DNA of 64,000 bases from the NCBI RefSeq assembly GCF_013978595.1, contig NZ_JACDTZ010000001.1, positions 310,001 to 374,000 on the forward strand, given 5' to 3'. Shown here piece after piece: positions 11,824 to 20,133 of this stretch (position 1 is its first letter; the number at the start of each line of letters is the position of its first letter). The notes beneath the pieces were generated by a model. The model was given only the letters and a program-made list of their open reading frames with translations. It was not told the DNA's origin and ran no database searches. A program made the position numbers and the translations under genes. The stretch is from Corynebacterium haematomassiliense. GTDB taxonomy: Bacteria > Actinomycetota > Actinomycetes > Mycobacteriales > Mycobacteriaceae.

Positions 11824-12570
11824 TTAGATTTCCTTCCGGTCCAGTGCCTTCGAACCTGCGGTGAACACTGCGGCGGCGAGCACGAGGTATGCGGCCCACA
11901 GCCACCAGCTGGGCTGGGTCGGCGCGACGCCCGACTCGGTGAAGCTGAACGGCAGCAGCACGGCGTAGTAGCCGAAGGGGTTGAGCGCTGCGAGCCAAGA
12001 CGGGGAGAGCAGCGCGGCGACGCCTAAGAACCCGCCGACGATGCCGACGCCCAACACGACGATCTGGGAATCGACCACCGCCGCCAGCAGCAGCATCACG
12101 GCCAGCAGCGCAATGCTGGTGCCCACAGCGCCGAGCCCGAAGCGCAGCCACGTGGAACACATCGCCGCGTCAGGGGCGGGTGCGCCCATCGCGACGGGCA
12201 GCGCGAGGGTTGCGGCGAATTCGAGCGCGGTGAACACGACCACGATCAGGCTGGCAACGCCGAACTTCCGGGAAAGCAGCGTCCCCGGCCTCGTGCCGGC
12301 AATCGCGTTGAGCCGCCACCCGCCGCTCGCGTGCTCCGCGTCGACGATGCGGCTGGCCACCAGCGCCAGCTGCAGGGGAGTGAGAAACGCCAGGGCCATG
12401 CCCAGCCCGACGAGGTGGCTGGCCCATTGAGTGTGCGGGTCGGCCTGGAAGTCGGCGATGGGATCGCCCGCGAACAGATTCATGTTGGCAAACAGCACGA
12501 TGCCGGCGCACATGAGCAGGCACAGCAACACAATCTTGGTGCGCTTGAGCTTTGCAAACTCGACCATCAT
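11824..12570 (-). CDS. ABC-2 type exporter permease (first subunit)
   Basis: A 248-residue polytopic protein starting MMVEFAKLKRTKIV, with about six membrane segments and an ASGGWRLNAIAGTRPG cytoplasmic loop typical of ABC-2 permeases. Its start overlaps the ATPase gene stop (ATGATG with TGA, 4 nt), indicating translational coupling. It pairs with the second permease just downstream. The two permeases are only weakly alike, as expected for a heterodimeric LanE/LanG-like channel. Confidence 0.85.
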   Translation of the reverse strand: MMVEFAKLKRTKIVLLCLLMCAGIVLFANMNLFAGDPIADFQADPHTQWASHLVGLGMALAFLTPLQLALVASRIVDAEHASGGWRLNAIAGTRPGTLLSRKFGVASLIVVVFTALEFAATLALPVAMGAPAPDAAMCSTWLRFGLGAVGTSIALLAVMLLLAAVVDSQIVVLGVGIVGGFLGVAALLSPSWLAALNPFGYYAVLLPFSFTESGVAPTQPSWWLWAAYLVLAAAVFTAGSKALDRKEI

Positions 12571-13481
12571 GCGCCCATCGCCTCCTTGCCCGTCAGGCCG
12601 ATGAAGACGTCTTCCAGGCTGCGCCGCTTGCGCACCACCTGGTGCAGCGCCACGCCGTGGGAGACGAGGTGGGCGCAGGTCTCGGCGACCTGGGCGTCGC
12701 TAAGCCCGGAAAGCTCCAGGCCACCCTCGACGTAGGTGGGGCCAAGCGCTCGCAGTACCTCGGCGGCGGCATCGGGGTGAGGGGTTTGGATGAACACGTC
12801 CGGCAGCTGCGCGCTGTAGAGCTCGTCCTGCGAGCCCTGAAAGACCAGTTCGCCGTGGTTGATGATGGTCAAATCCGAGGCCATCTTCTCAATCTCGGAC
12901 AACAGGTGGCTGGACACCAGCACGGTGCGGCCGTGGTCGCGGGCGAGGCTGATGATTAGCTCGCGGATCTCCTCGATGCCGGCGGGGTCGAGGCCGTTGG
13001 TGGGCTCGTCCAGGATCAGCAGCTGCGGGTCGCGCACCAGCGCCATCGCGATGCCGAGGCGCTGCTTCATGCCCAGCGAGTAGTTCTTCACCAGCTTGTC
13101 CATGTGGTTCTCCAGGCGCACAAGCTTCACTGCGCGGCGCGCCTGCTCCTTGTCGGCGCCGAGCAGGCGGGTGACTATGCGCATGTTCTCCCCGCCGGTT
13201 AAGTGCGGGTAGGCGGCCGGAGCCTCAATGAGCGAACCGACGCCGGAGAGCACCTTCGCCCGGTTGGCGCGGGTGATCGGCTGGCCCAACATCGTGATTT
13301 CGCCGCCAGTCGGCGCGATCAGCCCGAGGAGCATCTTCATGGTGGTGGACTTGCCGGAGCCGTTCGGCCCGAGCAGCCCGTGCACCACGCCCGGCCGGAC
13401 TTCGAGGTTGAGGTCGTGGACAACGTCTGTGCTTCCGTAGGTCTTGGTCAGGCCCCGGGTGTGAATGATCGGTGTTTCCAT
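12567..13481 (-). CDS. ABC exporter ATP-binding protein (peptide/antibiotic type)
   Basis: About 304 residues: Walker A GLLGPNGSGKST, signature YSLGMKQRLGIAMAL, Walker B LLILDEPTNGLDP and switch histidine VSSHLLSE, plus a C-terminal extension of about 80 residues common in LanF/CcmA-like drug and peptide exporters. It is first in the three-gene exporter operon and lies just downstream of the response regulator gene, with a 20-bp palindrome (13541-13560) in the gap. ATG 13481 (METPIIHTRGLTKTYG) is chosen; a GTG 24 nt upstream is possible. Confidence 0.9.
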   Translation of the reverse strand: METPIIHTRGLTKTYGSTDVVHDLNLEVRPGVVHGLLGPNGSGKSTTMKMLLGLIAPTGGEITMLGQPITRANRAKVLSGVGSLIEAPAAYPHLTGGENMRIVTRLLGADKEQARRAVKLVRLENHMDKLVKNYSLGMKQRLGIAMALVRDPQLLILDEPTNGLDPAGIEEIRELIISLARDHGRTVLVSSHLLSEIEKMASDLTIINHGELVFQGSQDELYSAQLPDVFIQTPHPDAAAEVLRALGPTYVEGGLELSGLSDAQVAETCAHLVSHGVALHQVVRKRRSLEDVFIGLTGKEAMGA

Positions 13482-13540
13482 GCGTTCAAGGTTCGCGCAT
13501 GGCACGGGCCTTCCGCGTCGGCGCGGGGCACGATTTTGGA

Positions 13541-13560
13541 CGTGATACCCAGGTATGACG
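13541..13560. promoter_or_regulatory. Candidate response-regulator operator upstream of the ABC exporter
   Basis: The sequence CGTGATACCCAGGTATGACG is a near-perfect palindrome (CGTnATACCnnGGTATnACG) in the 83-bp gap before the exporter operon. A related site with 15 of 20 identical bases lies upstream of the kinase gene at 15389-15408. Shared presence at the two transcription units of one system suggests binding by the local LuxR-type regulator. This is inference from repetition and position only. Confidence 0.5.
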
Positions 13561-13564
13561 CGCC

Positions 13565-14245
13565 TTAGGAATCCAGCAGGTCCGCGCGCGAGACCAACCC
13601 GGTGCGGTACGCGAAAAGGGCCGCGTGCACCCGGTCGCGCGACTGCGTCTTCGCCAGCACCCGGCCCACGTGCGTCTTCACCGTGGGCATGGAGATGAAC
13701 ATCCGCTCCGCGATCTCGCCGTTGCTCCAGCCCCGGGCAATCGCGACGAGCACCTCGCGCTCGCGCTCGGTGAGCTCGCCCAGCGCGAGGCGGTCGGCGG
13801 GGGATAAGGCCACCGCATCTTCTGTCGGGGCAGCAAGCTTTGCGACGATCCGGTTCGTCGCCCTCGGCGAAATCACCGCGTCACCGCCTGCAACCGTGCG
13901 GATCGCGTCCAGCAGCGCCTCCGGTTCGGCGTCCTTGAGCAGGAACCCGCTCGCGCCCGCGCCGATCCCGCCGAGCACGTAGTCCTCGTCGTCGAACGTG
14001 GTCAGCACGATCACCTTCGTGTCCGGGTGGTGCTGGGTGATACGCCGGGTGGCGGCGATGCCGTCGAGGACGGGCATCTGGACGTCCATAAGCACAATGC
14101 CCACCGGATCGCTATTGCTTGCCTGCACTGCCTCCTCGCCGTTTGCGGCGAGCCAGCGGACCTCCATGTCCGGCTGGGAGTCCAGCACGTTGCGGATGCC
14201 GTGGAGAAACAGCGCTTGGTCGTCTGTGAGTCCGAGAGTGATCAT
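13565..14245 (-). CDS. NarL/LuxR-family response regulator
   Basis: A 226-residue protein: receiver domain with acidic pocket and phospho-acceptor in VLMDVQMPVLDG, conserved Thr in VIVLTTFDDEDY and Lys in FLLKDAEPE, then a LuxR-type HTH (LTEREREVLVAIARGWSNGEIAERMFI...VKTHVGRVLAKT). The start overlaps the kinase stop by 4 nt, so the pair is translationally coupled. It probably controls the ABC exporter directly downstream and its own operon through the palindromes described here. Confidence 0.93.
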   Translation of the reverse strand: MITLGLTDDQALFLHGIRNVLDSQPDMEVRWLAANGEEAVQASNSDPVGIVLMDVQMPVLDGIAATRRITQHHPDTKVIVLTTFDDEDYVLGGIGAGASGFLLKDAEPEALLDAIRTVAGGDAVISPRATNRIVAKLAAPTEDAVALSPADRLALGELTEREREVLVAIARGWSNGEIAERMFISMPTVKTHVGRVLAKTQSRDRVHAALFAYRTGLVSRADLLDS

Positions 14246-15354
14246 GAGTTCAGCGGGATCCTTGCTGTTGTGGTCCAGGTGCCGGCGGGGGTGGCGGCTG
14301 CGGTCACTGTGCCGCCGGAAAGCGCCGCGCGCTGCCGCATGCCCTCCACGCCGTGGCCCGGACGGGTGGCCGCGCCGGGAGCGACCGGGTTGGTTGTTTC
14401 CACCACGACGTTATCTGCGCCCCAGCGCACCGCGAGCTGGGCGCGGCCGGTGCCGTGCTTCATGGCGTTGGTCAGGGATTCCTGCACGATGCGCTGGACG
14501 GTGAGCGCGGTTGCCGGGGCCAAGTCCCCGGGAGGTGCGCCCTCGGCGGTGTATGCGACCTGGAGCCCGCCCGCGCGGCTGGTGGCGACAAGGCCGTCGA
14601 TGTCCAATTCCGTCGCCGGTTCAAGGGGGCGCTGCTCGGCGCTTCGCAACAGCTCCACCACGCCGCGCATCTGGCGCAGCGAGTCGCGGCCGACGCCGCC
14701 GATGGTGCGCAGCGCCTCGTCTTTCGCCTCCGGGGTGGCGGCGAAGCGCGCGCCGTCGGCCTGCGCGACGATGACGGTCAGCGAGTGGGTGACAATGTCG
14801 TGGATCTCGCGCGCGAGGTGGGCGCGCTGCTCCTGGGCATCGCGCTCGAACTGCTCGCGCTGCCGGGCCAGGTCCTTCTCCGCGGTCTCCTCGGCCCGGC
14901 GGCGCAGTTCACCGAACAGCAGCGCGACGGTGAGCAGAATGATGCTCCAGAAGACGTAGGGGATCCGCTCAACCGGTTCGAGTGCGGTGAGCGCGGGGAT
15001 GACGAACGCGGTGGCTGCGGCGTCGCCAAGCAAAAGTGCAGCCGTGGCGATATCGCGGTGCGGGGCAGGCAGGTGGCGCCTGGCGACGTACGCGGCGAAG
15101 GACGACACAGCGATGGCGCCGACGGGGAGGGTTTCGCAAAACGCCGTGGGAATGAGCACCGCGACAATCGCAGCGAACGTTTCCAGGGGCCAGCGCCAGC
15201 GGGTAAACGGGGCCACAACGGCGCAGGCTAGCAGCGCGAGTCCGACGACCAACTGCCGCGAATCCGGCAGCAGCCCAATCAGGCAGGCAACCAGCATGAC
15301 CGCCGCCATGCTGGCATTGCGGATGCGCACTGCGCGGGTGGTGGAAAAGTTCAT
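14242..15354 (-). CDS. Sensor histidine kinase (HisKA_3 / NarX-type)
   Basis: A 370-residue kinase: about four to five N-terminal membrane segments (residues 1-150), a short coiled linker rich in Arg/Glu, the dimerisation box with phospho-acceptor His in REIHDIVTHSL, and a HATPase_c domain ending GHGVEGMRQRAALSGG. It lacks an obvious extracellular sensor domain, like intramembrane-sensing kinases that detect cell-envelope-active compounds. It is the first gene of the kinase-regulator operon. TAGCGT (minus strand, 15363-15368) ends 8 nt before ATG 15354, suggesting a leaderless transcript. Confidence 0.92.
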   Translation of the reverse strand: MNFSTTRAVRIRNASMAAVMLVACLIGLLPDSRQLVVGLALLACAVVAPFTRWRWPLETFAAIVAVLIPTAFCETLPVGAIAVSSFAAYVARRHLPAPHRDIATAALLLGDAAATAFVIPALTALEPVERIPYVFWSIILLTVALLFGELRRRAEETAEKDLARQREQFERDAQEQRAHLAREIHDIVTHSLTVIVAQADGARFAATPEAKDEALRTIGGVGRDSLRQMRGVVELLRSAEQRPLEPATELDIDGLVATSRAGGLQVAYTAEGAPPGDLAPATALTVQRIVQESLTNAMKHGTGRAQLAVRWGADNVVVETTNPVAPGAATRPGHGVEGMRQRAALSGGTVTAAATPAGTWTTTARIPLNS

Positions 15355-15388
15355 GGCCGTCCACGCTACTTGCCGCTGCGAGCGGCCA

Positions 15389-15408
15389 CGTCGTACTGCG
15401 GTATGACG
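15389..15408. promoter_or_regulatory. Candidate autoregulatory operator upstream of the kinase gene
   Basis: CGTCGTACTGCGGTATGACG shares 15 of 20 bases with the palindrome at 13541-13560, including an exact GGTATGACG half. It is centred about 44 bp upstream of the predicted leaderless start at 15354, a classic position for an activator. The other half-site is degenerate. Inferred only. Confidence 0.4.
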
Positions 15409-15492
15409 TTTAAGAATGAAGGTCTTGCGCTATCATCGCTAGTACTGATCCAGAGGATCGACGTCTGCGGGACATTCGCGAAAGGAGGGCAA

Positions 15493-15681
15493 ATGTCGAC
15501 TCCGGTTCCCCGAATGCTTTCGAACGACGAGATCATCCAGGAATTGGCAAACATCGAAAAAGAGATGCAGCCCTACAACGTCGAAGTCCTACGTAGGCTG
15601 CGAGACGCAGGTGCCTTGAAGTTCGACGAAGAACGTCTGCTGGAACGTCACGAAGCCTTGTCGTGGATGCTTAACGGGTAA
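15493..15681 (+). CDS. Small hypothetical protein, first of a two-gene unit
   Basis: A 62-residue soluble, charged, probably helical protein (MSTPVPRMLSNDEIIQELAN... ending WMLNG). A strong GGAGG sequence 5-6 nt upstream fixes ATG 15493. A possible -10, TATCAT, lies at 15431-15436. The gene is followed 5 nt later by the 220-residue gene, and both look less GC-rich than their neighbours. I do not recognise the family. The small-plus-larger layout is compatible with a toxin-antitoxin or defence module, but nothing in the sequence proves this. Confidence 0.65.
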   Translation: MSTPVPRMLSNDEIIQELANIEKEMQPYNVEVLRRLRDAGALKFDEERLLERHEALSWMLNG

Positions 15682-15686
15682 GTGCT

Positions 15687-16349
15687 TTGACCGACACAGC
15701 CTGGGTACAACACGCGACTACGTTCGTCGGGGAAATCCAGGATCTGCTCGAAAGCACACTAGTAGGGTCCACCACACTCGAAGTTTTCGAGAATTCCAAA
15801 GAGAGCCTTCGATCGTGGTTCAAAATCTCGAAGGAACTCGTAATAGGCAAATCTGGAAGCAATCGATTACATCTTGCTGTCGAGTTCCGGTTGCGTCCAA
15901 GCAGTTCCGGGAGCGGTGTAGCCGTCGAGAAAAGCTCGATAAAGGTCGAATTTAGAGCTACGCAACGCTTTGTACCCATTGTTCGGTTCGAGTTCGACCG
16001 CGAAGCCAGAAACAAGCCCTCAAGTCATTTTCAGTTTCACGCGGAATCTGTACCGCTGGGATTGCTCCTGGCAAGAAGCGGGCGCTACGAGACCGCGGCG
16101 CAGCAGCAGAATATTCACTTTCCCCTCGGTGACCCGCAGTTCCGCGTCACGGTGGAGGATGTTGTGGAGTTAGTTGTTAGAGAATTCGATGCACAACCAA
16201 TGCCGGGGTGGGAGGAACGCGTGGAAGAGGGGCGTAGACGATTCGTAGAAAAGCAAACGGAAGCAGTAATACGTCGGGACCCCACCAAAGCAGCTGAGGT
16301 ATTGCGCTCCGCTGGATTTACTGTGCATCCTCCATCAGACATAGGCTGA
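15687..16349 (+). CDS. Hypothetical protein, second of a two-gene unit
   Basis: A 220-residue protein from TTG 15687, 5 nt after the small gene and probably coupled to it. It is soluble, without membrane segments or signal peptide. Recognisable features are an alternating beta-rich middle (FRLRPSSSGSG, FVPIVRFEFDREA), a QFHAESVPLGLLLARSG segment and FPLGDPQFRVTVEDVVELVV before a helical, charged C-terminus. I cannot assign a family or function. Composition differs from the surrounding housekeeping genes, suggesting acquired DNA. Its TGA stop (16347-16349) runs into the 17-bp repeat that begins the mnmA remnant. Confidence 0.65.
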   Translation: MTDTAWVQHATTFVGEIQDLLESTLVGSTTLEVFENSKESLRSWFKISKELVIGKSGSNRLHLAVEFRLRPSSSGSGVAVEKSSIKVEFRATQRFVPIVRFEFDREARNKPSSHFQFHAESVPLGLLLARSGRYETAAQQQNIHFPLGDPQFRVTVEDVVELVVREFDAQPMPGWEERVEEGRRRFVEKQTEAVIRRDPTKAAEVLRSAGFTVHPPSDIG

Positions 16350-16407
16350 CGTTTCACCTTTCGCTGAGTACGGACACGCAACAGACGCACGAGTCCTCCC
16401 ACGGCTG
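16348..16407 (+). pseudogene. Remnant of mnmA (leader plus 15 codons)
   Basis: Bases 16348-16364 (GACGTTTCACCTTTCGC) are identical to the mnmA leader at 19002-19018. Bases 16364-16407 align without gaps to mnmA 19143-19186 (36 of 44 bases). In the mnmA frame they encode LSTDTQQTHESSHGC against [15 protein letters not shown]. The 124 bases between the two parts of mnmA are missing. The remnant abuts the csoR stop codon. It is best read as the scar of a recombination that placed copB-csoR beside mnmA. Confidence 0.7.
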
Positions 16408-16408
16408 T

Positions 16409-16696
16409 CTAGGACTTCACCATTCGCGCGATTGCGGCGGACGCCTCTTCGATCTTGGCGTCGGCTTCCTGCCCGTCGCTGATCGCATCGGCAACACAGT
16501 GCTTCAAATGGTCGTCCAGCAAACCCAGTGCTACGCCCTTCAGCGCCGCGTTGACCGCACTGATCTGGGTGAGGATGTCAATGCAGTAGGCGTTTTCGTC
16601 GATCATGCGGTGGATACCGCGGGTTTGCCCCTCGATTCGTTTGAGCCGGGCGAGGTAGCGGTCTTTATCGCTGATGTAGCCGTGGTCGTTCATCAT
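16409..16696 (-). CDS. csoR: CsoR-family copper-sensing repressor
   Basis: A 95-residue (94 if the second Met is used) DUF156/CsoR repressor. The Cu(I)-binding triad is intact: Cys38 (AYCIDIL), His63 and Cys67 (DHLKHC), with the family stretch RLKRIEGQTRGIHRMI before it. AGGAGG precedes the tandem ATGs; spacing favours the second (16693). It lies 31 nt downstream of copB on the same strand, so it is the last gene of a copB-csoR operon and should repress it through the palindrome at 18953-18969 until copper binds. Confidence 0.92.
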   Translation of the reverse strand: MMNDHGYISDKDRYLARLKRIEGQTRGIHRMIDENAYCIDILTQISAVNAALKGVALGLLDDHLKHCVADAISDGQEADAKIEEASAAIARMVKS

Positions 16697-16727
16697 GGGC
16701 CTCCTGAGTGGTGTGGACGGTGTCGGG

Positions 16728-18869
16728 TCACTTGGACCGGTTAAGTATCCGGTCGGCGCTGCTCTGCGGGGTGAGGTCGAGGCGGCGGAGCAGCTGCGCA
16801 TTGAGGGCGACGACGACGGTCGAGGCCGACATCAGAATTGCGCCGACGCTCATCGGCATCACGAACCCGATTGGGGCGAGGATACCGGCAGCCAGCGGAA
16901 CGGACAGCAGGTTGTAGCCGGCCGCCCACCACAGGTTCTGCTTCATCTTCCGGTAGGTCGCACGGGAGAGCTCGATGACCGAAAGCACCGATCGCGGGTC
17001 GGAGCTTGCCAGGACGACGCCCGCCGAGCCGATCGCCACGTCTGTGCCGGCACCGATCGCGATGCCGACATCGGCCTGGGCCAGCGCGGGGGCGTCGTTG
17101 ACGCCGTCGCCGACCATGGCGACCTTGTGGCCCTCGCCTTGCAGTTCCTTGACTTTCGCGGCCTTGTGCTCGGGACGCACACCCGCGAAGACCCGGTCAA
17201 TGCCCAGATCCTTGGCGACGGTGTCCGCGACGGCCTGCGCGTCGCCGGTGATCATGACGACCTGGGCGCCCGCAGAGTGCAGTGCGTCGACGGCGTCGCG
17301 GGACTCGGGACGGATCTCGTCGGCAAGCCGGAGTGCTCCGATCACTTCGCCGTCGGCGAGGACGTGGAGAATGATCGCGCCCTCCTTTCGCCACTCGTCT
17401 GCGATGGGGAGCTCTTCGGCGGAATGCTTCTCAAGCAGGTAGGGGCCGCCGACCTCGATTACCTCACCGTCAACAGTTGCCTTCACGCCCACGGCTGGCG
17501 ACGAGGAGAAGTCGCTGGCACTCGGCACAGCCACGTCACGGGTCTCCGCCGCACCGGTGATGGCGCGAGCGAGTGGGTGCTCACTGTCCGCCTCGGCGGC
17601 CGCTGCCAGCGCGAGCACGTCTGCTTCCTCATATCCGCTGATGGTGTCGATCGCGGTGACGGTGGGTTCGCCTTTGGTGAGGGTGCCGGTCTTGTCGAAC
17701 AACACGGCGTCGACGGTGCGCATGGATTCGAGAGCGAGCCGATCCTTGATCAGTACCCCGCCGCGGGCGGCGCGCTCAGTCGCAATCGAGACGACCAGCG
17801 GGATTGCGAGACCTAGGGCGTGAGGGCAGGCGATGACGAGCACCGTAATGGTGCGCACTACGGCGTCGTTTGGCATGCCGACGACGGTCCAGACCACGGC
17901 GGTCAGAATGGCGGCGCCGAGGGTGAACCAGAACAACCACGCGGCGGCCTTGTCTGCGAGGCGCTGCGCCCGCGATGACGATTCTTGCGCATCGGTGACG
18001 AGCTTTTGAATGCCGGCCAACGCGGTGTCGCCACCCGTGGCTGTGACCTCGATGCGCAGACCCGAGTCTGTCGCGATGGTGCCAGCGACCACGTGCTCGC
18101 CCTCACCGCGCCGCACCGTTTTCGACTCACCGGTGACCATCGACTCGTCCATGCTGGCGCTGCCGTCGACGATTATGCCGTCGGCAGGCACGGACGCGCC
18201 GGGCCGCACGATCACGACATCGCCGACCTCAAGATCCGCCGGGGTGACCTTCACTACTTCGTCGCCGTCGATCTTCTCGGCCTCGTCGGGCAGAAGTGCG
18301 GCGAGCGAATCCAGGGCCGAGGTGGTCTGGGCGAGGGAGCGCATCTCGATCCAGTGCCCCAGCAGCATGATGACCACCAGCAGCGCCAGTTCCCACCAGA
18401 AATTCAGCTCGCGGTCCAGCAAGTTCAGGCTCGCACCCCAGGAGGAGACGAAAGCGACCGTGATCGCCAGGGCGATCAGCAGCATCATGCCGGGTTTTCG
18501 TGAGCGGATCTCGGAGACAGCACCCGTCAAGAACGGGCGACCTCCCCAGAAGTAAATGACCGTGCCCAAGAGCGGCGAGATCCAGCGGGTCCATTCCGCG
18601 TCAGGTAGCTGGTAGCCGATGAGGTGGGCGAAGGTTTCGCTAAATCCGACGACCGGGATCGCGAGAACCAGCATGATCCAGAAGAGCCTGCGGAACTGGG
18701 CTACGTGATCGCCATGGCCTGCGTGGCCCGCGTGGCCATGGCCTCCATGTTCTCCGTGGCCCGCGTGCTCTGTGTGGTTGTGGCCGGCAGGGCCTCCGTG
18801 GTTGCTGTGTTCGTGATGGCTGGCGTGCCCACCGGGTTCGGTGCTGGAGTGGGCGTGTCTGTCGTTCAT
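16728..18869 (-). CDS. copB: CopB-type copper-exporting P1B-ATPase
   Basis: About 713 residues. The first 55 or so are a histidine-rich metal-binding tail (repeated HGxHxGH) instead of an HMA domain. Then come membrane segments, the phosphatase motif TGES, the ion-path motif CPH (ACPHALGLAIP, about residue 345; CPH marks the CopB subgroup), phosphorylation motif DKTGTLT (about 389), SEHPLA and the hinge MVGDGVNDAPALA. It should export copper ions across the membrane. GAGAGGAC upstream supports ATG 18869. It is transcribed with csoR from the operator region at 18953-18969. Confidence 0.94.
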   Translation of the reverse strand: MNDRHAHSSTEPGGHASHHEHSNHGGPAGHNHTEHAGHGEHGGHGHAGHAGHGDHVAQFRRLFWIMLVLAIPVVGFSETFAHLIGYQLPDAEWTRWISPLLGTVIYFWGGRPFLTGAVSEIRSRKPGMMLLIALAITVAFVSSWGASLNLLDRELNFWWELALLVVIMLLGHWIEMRSLAQTTSALDSLAALLPDEAEKIDGDEVVKVTPADLEVGDVVIVRPGASVPADGIIVDGSASMDESMVTGESKTVRRGEGEHVVAGTIATDSGLRIEVTATGGDTALAGIQKLVTDAQESSSRAQRLADKAAAWLFWFTLGAAILTAVVWTVVGMPNDAVVRTITVLVIACPHALGLAIPLVVSIATERAARGGVLIKDRLALESMRTVDAVLFDKTGTLTKGEPTVTAIDTISGYEEADVLALAAAAEADSEHPLARAITGAAETRDVAVPSASDFSSSPAVGVKATVDGEVIEVGGPYLLEKHSAEELPIADEWRKEGAIILHVLADGEVIGALRLADEIRPESRDAVDALHSAGAQVVMITGDAQAVADTVAKDLGIDRVFAGVRPEHKAAKVKELQGEGHKVAMVGDGVNDAPALAQADVGIAIGAGTDVAIGSAGVVLASSDPRSVLSVIELSRATYRKMKQNLWWAAGYNLLSVPLAAGILAPIGFVMPMSVGAILMSASTVVVALNAQLLRRLDLTPQSSADRILNRSK

Positions 18870-18952
18870 GGTTCTGTCCTCTCGTTGCAGTTCATCGTTG
18901 TGGTCGGTTCGGTCGTGCCGGGGGCCTAGCACGACGGCCGTCTTCCACCTTA

Positions 18953-18969
18953 ATACCCCAGGGGGGTAT
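18953..18969. promoter_or_regulatory. CsoR operator upstream of copB
   Basis: ATACCCCAGGGGGGTAT is a perfect 7-bp inverted repeat (ATACCCC/GGGGTAT) around a 3-bp spacer, matching the known form of CsoR operators (TACCCC...GGGGTA). It lies 83 bp upstream of the copB start and about 75 bp from mnmA on the other strand, within the divergent copB/mnmA region. It predicts copper-inducible copB-csoR. Confidence 0.85.
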
Positions 18970-19043
18970 GTGTCGAGGGGGTGTTTCCACGCGACCAGCC
19001 GGACGTTTCACCTTTCGCCTTCACGGGACTACACTGCGCCGAC

Positions 19044-20123
19044 ATGCGAGTATTGGCGGCCATGAGCGGGGGAGTGGACTCCTCTGTCGCTGCTGCGCGC
19101 CTGGTGGAGGCGGGCCACGACGTTGTCGGCGTGCACCTTGCACTGAGCAAGGACGCGCAGCAGACGCGCGAGTCTGCCCGCGGCTGCTGTTCCCTGGAGG
19201 ACTCCGCCGACGCGCGCCGCGTGTGCGACCACCTGGGTATCCCGTTTTACGTGTGGGACTTCTCTGACCGCTTTAAAGAAGAGGTCATCGACAACTTCGT
19301 GTGGTCCTACGAACACGGCGAGACCCCCAACCCGTGCCTGCGCTGCAACGAGAAGATCAAGTTCGCGGCACTGCTCGACCGCGCGGTGACCTTGGGCTTC
19401 GACGCGATCGCCACCGGGCACTACGCAATTATCGACGACCAAGGAAACCTCCGCCGATCCACCGACCCGAAGAAAGATCAGTCCTACGTGCTCGGCGTGC
19501 TCACCCGCGACGAGCTGGACCGCTGCATCTTCCCTGTAGGGGATACTGAAAAGCCGCAGATCCGCGAGGAGGCGGCCCGCCACGGGTTCGCCACTGCGTC
19601 CAAGCCGGATTCCTACGACATCTGCTTCATCCCCGACGGCAACACCCAGGCGTTTCTGGGCCGCTCGATCGGCATGCGCCCCGGCATGATCAAAGACACC
19701 GAGGGCCACGAGTTGAAAGAGCACGACGGCGCGTTCCAGTACACGATCGGCCAGCGCAAGGGACTGAACATCCGCGTGCCTGCGGAAGACGGCAAGCCGC
19801 GCTACGTCACCGACGTGGACACCACCACCGGCACGGTCACCGTCGGCCCTCGCGAGGCGCTGAAGGTCCACGAGATCACCGCCGACCGCCTGAAGGTGCT
19901 GCACCCGGCGATGGAGGGCGAGTTCGAGGCCAACGTGCAAATCCGCGCCCACGGCGGGGTCGTGCCCTGCACTGCCCGCATCGACGGCGATCAGATGACG
20001 CTCGCCCTGCACGAGCCGCTCGAGGGCGTGGCGCGCGGCCAGGCTGCGGTGCTCTACCTGCCGGACCCGGACGGTTTGGGCGACATCGTGCTGGGCTCCG
20101 GAACCATCTGCGCCACTGCGTAA
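19044..20123 (+). CDS. mnmA: tRNA-specific 2-thiouridylase MnmA
   Basis: A 359-residue enzyme that adds sulfur to U34 of tRNA Lys/Glu/Gln, receiving it from a cysteine desulfurase relay (probably the 8034-9143 product). The PP-loop SGGVDSS (residues 8-14) binds ATP. The catalytic cysteines are Cys98 (PNPCLRCN) and Cys194 (YDICFIPDG). ATG 19044 follows TACACT (19030-19035) by 8 nt, a leaderless arrangement. A decayed copy of its 5' region lies at 16348-16407 on the far side of the copper island. The TAA stop forms part of the -10-like TAACAT of the next gene. Confidence 0.95.
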   Translation: MRVLAAMSGGVDSSVAAARLVEAGHDVVGVHLALSKDAQQTRESARGCCSLEDSADARRVCDHLGIPFYVWDFSDRFKEEVIDNFVWSYEHGETPNPCLRCNEKIKFAALLDRAVTLGFDAIATGHYAIIDDQGNLRRSTDPKKDQSYVLGVLTRDELDRCIFPVGDTEKPQIREEAARHGFATASKPDSYDICFIPDGNTQAFLGRSIGMRPGMIKDTEGHELKEHDGAFQYTIGQRKGLNIRVPAEDGKPRYVTDVDTTTGTVTVGPREALKVHEITADRLKVLHPAMEGEFEANVQIRAHGGVVPCTARIDGDQMTLALHEPLEGVARGQAAVLYLPDPDGLGDIVLGSGTICATA

Positions 20124-20133
20124 CATCGGCTCC

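Noticed and set aside
10268..12160. A single 630-residue minus-strand protein
   Set aside because: The upstream part is antisense noise over the ABC permease genes; the real gene starts at ATG 11056 with a -10 box 8 nt upstream.
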